Source: Ancylostoma caninum
Taxonomy: Eukaryota; Nematoda; Chromadorea; Rhabditida; Ancylostomatidae
Length of the DNA stretch: 64,000 nt
Direction of reading: 5' to 3'
Assembly: GCA_037903475.1 (NCBI GenBank)
Contig: JBAJFG010000549.1
Coordinates: forward strand, 2,170,001 to 2,234,000
Shown here: positions 57,859 to 64,000 of the stretch, one piece after another
Layout: each line of letters opens with the position of its first letter
Position numbering within the stretch: the first letter of the stretch is position 1
Made by a program: the position numbers and the translations under genes
The notes under the pieces: model-generated
What the model was told of the DNA's origin: nothing
Database searches by the model: none
Seen by the model: the letters and a program-made list of their open reading frames with translations, nothing else

Positions 57859-59661
57859 ATGAAGCTGATTGTGGTAGTCCTCGTCTGCACTGTTGCGGGT
57901 AATGTTGAAATCTAAGATTCCTGTTCTGATAGATAAAAATTAGATGCTATTTGTTTTCAGCTAGTGCTCAGTTCGTTGAAGAACCGGATGGGCTGATGCG
58001 TGCCCCAGGTTAGGAGTTTCTTTATGAAAACTTAAGCGTATCCCTTAAGCGAAACATACGTGTGTGGCAGGTGGTTTATACCCTCATGGATGCTCCACTC
58101 AAGCTCTCTCCAAAATAAGACGCTCGCGAGCAGTGTTCCGAATATTTTTGAAAAGATCATTTGGATGGATTCCGGAGAATTCCACACTGTTGTTCCTTTT
58201 TCTTTTAGGCTCAGTTCCAAGGCAAACCCATAGTCATCTTTCACTTTTAGCCCTTATTTTATGACTTAGCGAATGCTAGTCATCAGCACAGGTGCCAAAA
58301 AAAGTTGCACCCATTAGCAGGAATAAATTGAGCCAAGCGTCATGTGTGAGCACATACCATGAAGCAGTACAGAGTGCATTAGTCCATTCGATACTTTTTA
58401 CTAACACTTTTCGTACAATTTGCACTTGATATGAGAAGTGAGCGATTTGGCTGCTACTCAGAACATTGGGCTGTCATTTCTATCTCACTTTATCCATTAG
58501 CTTGTTCAATCAAATACATACCATTCAAAATCGTTGGCAGGGTATATGGGCTACATACTTTCCGGGGGGGGGGGGCTCACTGATTAACCTTCCTCTAAAA
58601 CAACACATTCAGGCGACCGAACAACTCAGTAACTCCAAGTTCACCAACATTAATTTCGAGAAATAGTTTCTTGAATAAGAAGCCCTCAAATGGGCAAATA
58701 ATACAGTAATTAGAACAAATGCTAATAAACCAATAAGGTGACAATTAGTGCAAGCAGGTCAGGGCCTGGGATGCGTCCCCCCATTGAGATTACCCAAACT
58801 ACGGGTAAATCCTAGGCTGTTAACACGTTTACTCCGGGTAACTTTAATGATGCACGCGCCCTCAGGCGAACAAAGACCGCGAAGTACCATATCCCAGCTC
58901 AGTACCGCTCATTTACAATACGGCTACTCATAGAAGAGGGGCAGGAATGGATGGTTATTAGGCTTAAACAGGTCATGTGAGCATGCGAGCAATTCATATT
59001 AACGAGTTAACTGTTACCCATTAAAAACTCATAAACTCCTTACTTTCCTTGTTTGGAGATGTTCGTTTAAGACACGCTCCTTTACAGAAGTCGAGAACAG
59101 CTGCCTTCTACCCATTGATAAAGGAACCTGTCGAGGCTCCATAAGGAAGTGAGTGAGTGTATTGAGCATTGATTAACAACTGCGAAGATTTGCGGAAGAA
59201 TAACAGTACGAAACCAGATCGGTAGCGACGAAGTTCTTCGTTCTCTATGCGCATCCACATATTGATGGCCGTTGAAAATTCGAACTCGCTAAGCACTTGT
59301 ACTCCTCTACTGGCTTGCGATCGTTAAAGATCACTGGATAACAAGAAATCCACTCCGCGATACGCATACGTAGTATAATAGCTCTAGCTCGGATGTAAAT
59401 TCATTGACGGCAGTATGACCGTAAAGAACCATAGCTACTACATGGAAATAAGAAGTGAAGAAAGCACAATCTGTAGCGTAAATCCACAAAATATTAGTTT
59501 TACTCCCTCATTTCACTCTATTCAACATCTATTACAGGTTTGCCTATGACTCCACGATGAACCAATGCGTTCCTTTCACGTGGTCAGGTTGTGGAGGAAA
59601 TCGCAATCGCTTCCGAACAAAGAAGATGTGCGAACGAGCATGTCGTACCGAATTCAACTGA
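57859..59661 (+). CDS. Secreted single-domain Kunitz protease inhibitor
   Basis: Four exons join in phase to 90 residues: 57859-57898, 57961-58008, 59088-59148 and 59538-59661. A signal peptide (MKLIVVVLVCTVAGASA) is followed by a short acidic linker and one Kunitz domain with all six cysteines: C35, C44, then NQC, SGC, KMC and RAC, with 8 residues between the first two as in BPTI. The fold motif FTWSGCGGNRNRF is present. The residue after the second Cys, the P1 position, is Arg (GTCRGS), which predicts inhibition of trypsin-like proteases. The domain is split by an intron just before FAYD, as in the neighbouring gene at 62567. An AATAAA lies at 59702. Such proteins are common in parasitic-nematode secretions; a host target is inference. 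Confidence 0.9.
58755..58862. repeat. GGGTAATCTCAATGATGCA-type repeat, intronic copy
   Basis: Contains TTGAGATTACCCAAACTACG and CTCCGGGTAACTTTAATGATG-like words, related to the copies at 42785-43420. It lies in the second intron of the first Kunitz gene; a poly-G run sits just upstream at about 58563. Confidence 0.5.
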
Positions 59662-59701
59662 GAACTTCGCAAATTCCACTTTATTAGATATCTCCGATAG
59701 T

Positions 59702-59707
59702 AATAAA
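59702..59707 (+). terminator. Poly(A) signal of the first Kunitz gene
   Basis: AATAAA 41 bases past the stop codon at 59661. Confidence 0.5.
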
Positions 59708-59709
59708 GA

Positions 59710-62520
59710 TGTGGAACACACAAAATTGTGCAGCGATGAACTTCTTCTGAAAAAGGAAACTTCACAACTCTCTTGCAATTGAACGGGTCTGTGAGGTGAA
59801 CAGGATCAGGCAATACTGTGTGAAGACACTATGTATATGTGAAATCTTAGAAGAGGTAGGATGTCAAACGAAATTTGAAAGAAGTGCAGGGGTACCTTTG
59901 CTTGGAAATAAGCGTGCAGGAGTAGTACAGTTGTATGGAAATTAGAGTGTTTCATCCAAAAATCTCATCTTAATCATTGATAACTGTGCAAAAATTGGAA
60001 TTTCCTAAAGTTTTCAATTTCATCCATGTCAAGATAATAAAAAACAGATGGTAGTTACGTGCCTACGGCAAAAGGTATAGTAAGGGAAGGTAAGCAAAAA
60101 TTTTTCAAGAATAGATAATGGAATAGCTGAAAATCGTTGGATAATCAAAAAACGAAGGGGATTATTTATTGTGTGCATCCTCAATTAATCTACGATGTCC
60201 TACTGTGACAAGGAGATAGTTAGATGCAAACGAAAGCATGAGGACGATAATTTAGGTTGGAACCTCCACTCATATGCTGAACAGACAGTTACTAACATTA
60301 CCAGACCAGGTCAATATCATCTGGAGAACCGACGATTGCATGACAAACCTGCTGTGGTAAATGAGATTCATCATTCAAGTGAAAGTACTGAGAAGAATGA
60401 TCTCACAGGAAGGTATATTGAGCATTTGCTAGGTTCAGCCACGGCTATGAGGCTCGGTTGACTTTGCTGGACTCGAACCAGCGCTAACATTGATCTTCCC
60501 TTCCCAATTTAAAGATAGAATAGAATAAGACTAGCAATATGTTCTATGACATGAATTTTTAACTGCTCAAAGATAGAGCCTCATCTTATTTTCGTTCCTG
60601 AGGTATTGACGAATTAGAGAGTTACACTGGATCCAATGCTATACGTGAAATGATCCTAAATAGCTAAGCAGGTGTCCCAACCAATTCCATTAGTCCCATT
60701 AGTTTGTTCCGGCGGACTATGCTTGAGAGTGAAAGGCGTCTTTTCTTGTCCGAATCTTCGCAACAATCACGTCTCTCCTGTGGAAAAGGCATTTGCTATG
60801 AACCAAGCGCTACGCCTTTTTTGCAATAAAAACTCTGCAATAAAATGGGGATGCCTACGGTCCATGTAGTCCAACTACATAATCTCTCATGTAATCCCCG
60901 TGGAACACATCACAGCGACATTGTCGTCGCGGAGGCTCAGAATTCAGCATTGAGCTCACAACAATCACTGCACCACCGTGCTATTAAATATGAACAAACT
61001 GTAGGATGAAATGTGAGAACCGCATCATCTTGATTTGTTTAATAAGTAATATTGTGGCTGTGATAATATTGTGGCTGTGAAGTGTCTCATGGGCCTCAAC
61101 CTAAGGTTAAAATGATCATTCCATTTGGCGCTGCAATCTGTTTCTTTTTGTCGGATCCGGTTAGTTTTGAACAAATCCTTAGCGCTATTCTCACGATTTC
61201 AAAATTACTGTAATGCAAAATATTAGTTTGTAACATAAGTTCCCACTATTTTCGCATAGGCATTTTCGAAGGCTTCTAATAAATGAATATCGATTATATT
61301 TCGCTTGTGTCTAGATGCCGTTTTGAAATACTTGATCCCACGAACATTCTTGAATGTGAGACCGATTTTTGCTTCTTAAGATGTAATTAACTTCACAGTG
61401 AACCCTTCAAGAATGCAAATTCGGTAACTGCACTTGCACGAATAATAATTTTCCCATAAGATTCAAAGAGATTAGCCAAATTTGGATGGAGTAATGTCGA
61501 TGCCTTTAATATTCCCCCTGGTACTTTCCCTCCCCACTTTATTGTCGACCAGTCTCAGGCACCTACACCGAAATTGTTGACCCGAAATTTTGATTATGCC
61601 GTAATTCTCTCTGGAGTTGAAGCGAATTGAAGTGGGATTTTTTAAAGTGTGGCTACAAACATCAACCGTTTGCGGACACTAATCGGTGGAATCTTGGGAT
61701 GAGTTCCAGGCGCTCTGTGGAAATCACTCAATTCTGTCATACCGCTGAGGGCGCCTTAATTTTGTTGGTGGAACTCTCTGGAAAGGCGAAGAGCTCGTAG
61801 AGAAATTCTTAATTGCGCACTATGTAGCATACGTAAATCTAGCTGTAACCATGCTCCGATTATCAGATCACAAAAACGTCTACTGAGCGAGAACCGACTT
61901 GCTAAAGTCACTGACTTCTAGCACTGCCCGACTCAGTTCTTTGCCCCGCAGTCCACGGATTCCTGGAGCAGCCAGCGCTCCTGCTGTAAAAACAGCAGAA
62001 GACCAGAGACTGTTACGGTGCATACTTCGACTGATATCTCTTCTTGTTCGATTTTTTTTAAAACTTTCTTTTCGAAAACTTCAAAACAGCGGAAACTTAT
62101 GCTACAACCTAATAGAACTCGAATAGATACTGTCCCACCGATAGTGAGAAGGAGCCGAACGTCAATCGATGGTACAGGCATACGAATAAGTTGGGAAACC
62201 TCTCCACAAACCATACAGGTTTGTAGACCAATGCCTGATCTGATAGAGAGTGTAGTCAGAATAAAGATCACCGTTGCGCAGTTTCTCTTTTCTTATTCTT
62301 CGAACCCAAATAATAATTTTTTTCCAATACCCAGCAGCCAGCAGTTTGGGAATAAATATTATTAGTATCGTACTTCCTCTACGTGCCAAAAATAAGAATG
62401 AACGGATGACTCAGAATAACAGGGACTGTCGTGGCAACCATTTAACAGTGTTTAGGGCTGAATCGATTTGGTACTGCAATAAAAATAAAATTTACGCAAA
62501 ATGCATGTAATTATACGCGC
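59710..62520. other. Spacer between the Kunitz genes
   Basis: About 2.8 kb. One exon-like patch at about 62110-62219 (TRIDTVPPIVRRSRTSIDGT, bounded by AG and GT) is noted, but no partner exons were found. A second open stretch at 60660-60780 has no support. Confidence 0.35.
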
Positions 62521-62532
62521 ATCGGTAGCAGA

Positions 62533-62538
62533 TATAAA
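62533..62538 (+). promoter_or_regulatory. TATA box of the second Kunitz gene
   Basis: TATAAA 34 bases upstream of the ATG at 62567. It makes the in-frame upstream ATG at 62501 an unlikely start. Confidence 0.6.
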
Positions 62539-62566
62539 GCGATCTGCAGAGCAACATTTCCGTAAT

Positions 62567-63714
62567 ATGCAGCCTGTTCTTCTTGTCCTTCTCTACGCTG
62601 CTACAGGTAATTCCTACTTGGAAGCTATTGTCGTGCATCAGATAATGTTTACATTTCAAGCGGCAGCTATTGTTCTCCCCCGCTGTTCTCAAAAGATTGA
62701 TCCAGGGCCATGCAGAGCGTACATACCTAGGTATGAGTAGTAAAATTTTACACTTTTCGCTGGAGGTACACAGGTACATTCTGGTTTGCTTCCAGGTACG
62801 GTTTTGACGCGTCCATTGGCGAATGTGTTGAATTCATATACGGCGGTTGTGGAGGGAATAGCAACAGGTTCCCCCTAAGAAGCCAATGTGAACGAACGTG
62901 CATGATGCCCCGTGGAGGCATTATTATAGAGCCGGAAATCAACTTCCTACCAAGCTTCACAGGTAAACTATATTTTGACAGAGGGAGAAGCTCACAACCA
63001 GCAACGTATTCCAGAATAACTTCACAAACAACTCAAGCTTAAGCTGAGCTCTTTGATGCAAAATCCAATGATCAAACCTAACAAGCGAGCCTAGAGAAAT
63101 TTTTCGGTGACACGAATGGTGAGGCTCACGAATATCCAGAGAGCCTACTCGTTAATTTGCTAGATGGGTTTTACATCCAAAAATTGGGTCATTAATCCAA
63201 GAATCTCCCTACTTCAAGAGAAGGTAATTGATACTGACAGCAGTGATTTAATCAATTCCCTTTCAAAGGTTGTTTCTTCACACCAACTTGAAGGCCTACC
63301 TCAGAATATTTAAGAATTCTGCTTTTAATAGCCCTTACCCCACTTTCACTCCTCCAGTGACTCTACAGCAACAAAGACTATTATTTCTTGATATCTGTAT
63401 CTGTGCTCTAGCATGTATTCACATCCAATTACAGCTGATGATCCAGTATGCACCCTTCCGCTCGAGAAGGGACCATGCTTTGCGCTGCTTCCACGGTACG
63501 CAACATTAATAAAGACGCTAAAACAACGGTAAAAACAGAGTTTGAGCAGTTGAATCTGTATTCCAGATATGGTTTCGACGCAGAGCTAGGAAAATGTGTG
63601 ATGTTCATGTATGGAGGATGCCAAGGAAACGGAAACAACTTCGAAACCTTGGAGGAATGCCAGGTTTCTTGCCTCGAGAACACCCCCATGCCTATTCGTC
63701 GCTACAGGCTATAG
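62567..63714 (+). CDS. Secreted two-domain Kunitz protease inhibitor
   Basis: Five exons join in phase to 161 residues: 62567-62606, 62661-62730, 62796-62962, 63435-63495 and 63567-63714. After a signal peptide ([16 protein letters not shown]) come two Kunitz domains with six cysteines each. Domain 1 has C22, C31, [11 protein letters not shown] and CERTC; domain 2 has C98, C107, [11 protein letters not shown] and CQVSC. Both have 8 residues between the first two cysteines. P1 is Arg32 in domain 1 (GPCRAY) and Phe108 in domain 2 (GPCFAL). One protein could therefore block trypsin-like and chymotrypsin- or elastase-like proteases; that is family inference. Each domain is split by an intron just before the YGFD strand, matching the gene at 57859, so the pair arose by duplication. 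AATAAA follows at 63740. Confidence 0.92.
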
Positions 63715-63739
63715 AAGCTGGGTCACTTGTGATAGCCAG

Positions 63740-63745
63740 AATAAA
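63740..63745 (+). terminator. Poly(A) signal of the second Kunitz gene
   Basis: AATAAA 26 bases past the stop at 63714. Confidence 0.6.
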
Positions 63746-64000
63746 CTCATTCGATGAGTGCTGCTTTGCCAAGATAGTAGTATAGACTTCAAAGACAGCT
63801 GAGTCATTCGTTTAGTTTCAGAAACGATTTTTCTGATTGAATAGTTTACATTCACGTGCTATGTTTACTTATGTAGCTTCATATAGACAACTGCGGAAAG
63901 TTAGACCATAGCATCTCCAACGAGAGCATGGAGAGCTCAAGTAGAGAACCTTCCTGAGTTTTTATGGGCTGTGTGCATTGAGTCATCAATTAAGCCAATA

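Noticed and set aside
59591..59782. 63-codon plus-strand frame overlapping the last exon of the first Kunitz gene
   Set aside because: Out of frame with the clear Kunitz cysteine motif.

Overview
This window looks like nuclear DNA of a parasitic clade V (strongylid, hookworm-like) nematode. The evidence is intron-rich genes with very short GT-AG introns, spliced-leader-type acceptors just upstream of start codons, cuticle collagens, a fatty-acid/retinol-binding (FAR) protein, a tandem-repeat galectin, a nematode chemoreceptor and secreted Kunitz inhibitors. The species is inferred from gene content only. All gene models were joined by hand from splice sites, reading phase and family motifs; exon positions are given in each entry.

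Layout. 1-240 is a short GCACCTCC-type repeat array. 1208-2239 is the C-terminal half of a chemoreceptor GPCR (+). 7367-14212 is an 11-exon secreted or cell-surface gene (+) with a DOMON-like N-terminal region, a charged middle and a hydrophobic C-terminus. Its last intron (10889-14115) holds two complete cuticle collagen genes on the opposite strand. 16.1-17.05 kb holds a foldback element with telomere-like motifs and an ATTC microsatellite. 19318-21976 is a galectin with a signal peptide (+), tail-to-tail with a FAR gene (-, 27280-22225) whose introns hold mobile-element copies. 27.3-33.4 kb is gene-poor, with a tRNA-derived SINE and a decayed Tc1-like element. 33420-34990 (-) encodes an unrecognised 179-residue membrane protein. 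35-37.7 kb carries foldback elements. 37786-40293 (+) encodes a putative zeste/Myb-SANT-like DNA-binding protein, convergent with an alpha-1,3-fucosyltransferase gene (-, 44758-40998). 45-57.8 kb is mostly mobile DNA: a 1283-bp Tc1-like element with intact ends, a mariner remnant and a nested foldback. 57859-59661 and 62567-63714 (+) are two secreted Kunitz genes in tandem, each with a TATA box.

Functional theme. Much of the content faces the outside: cuticle collagens, a glycan-modifying enzyme, a secreted glycan-binding lectin, a secreted lipid-binding protein, protease inhibitors and a chemoreceptor. This fits a host-interacting nematode, but I see no operon or shared regulatory system. 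No clearly novel system stands out. The best leads are the nested collagens, the secreted galectin, the orphan membrane protein, the Kunitz pair with contrasting P1 residues, and several families of palindromic elements.
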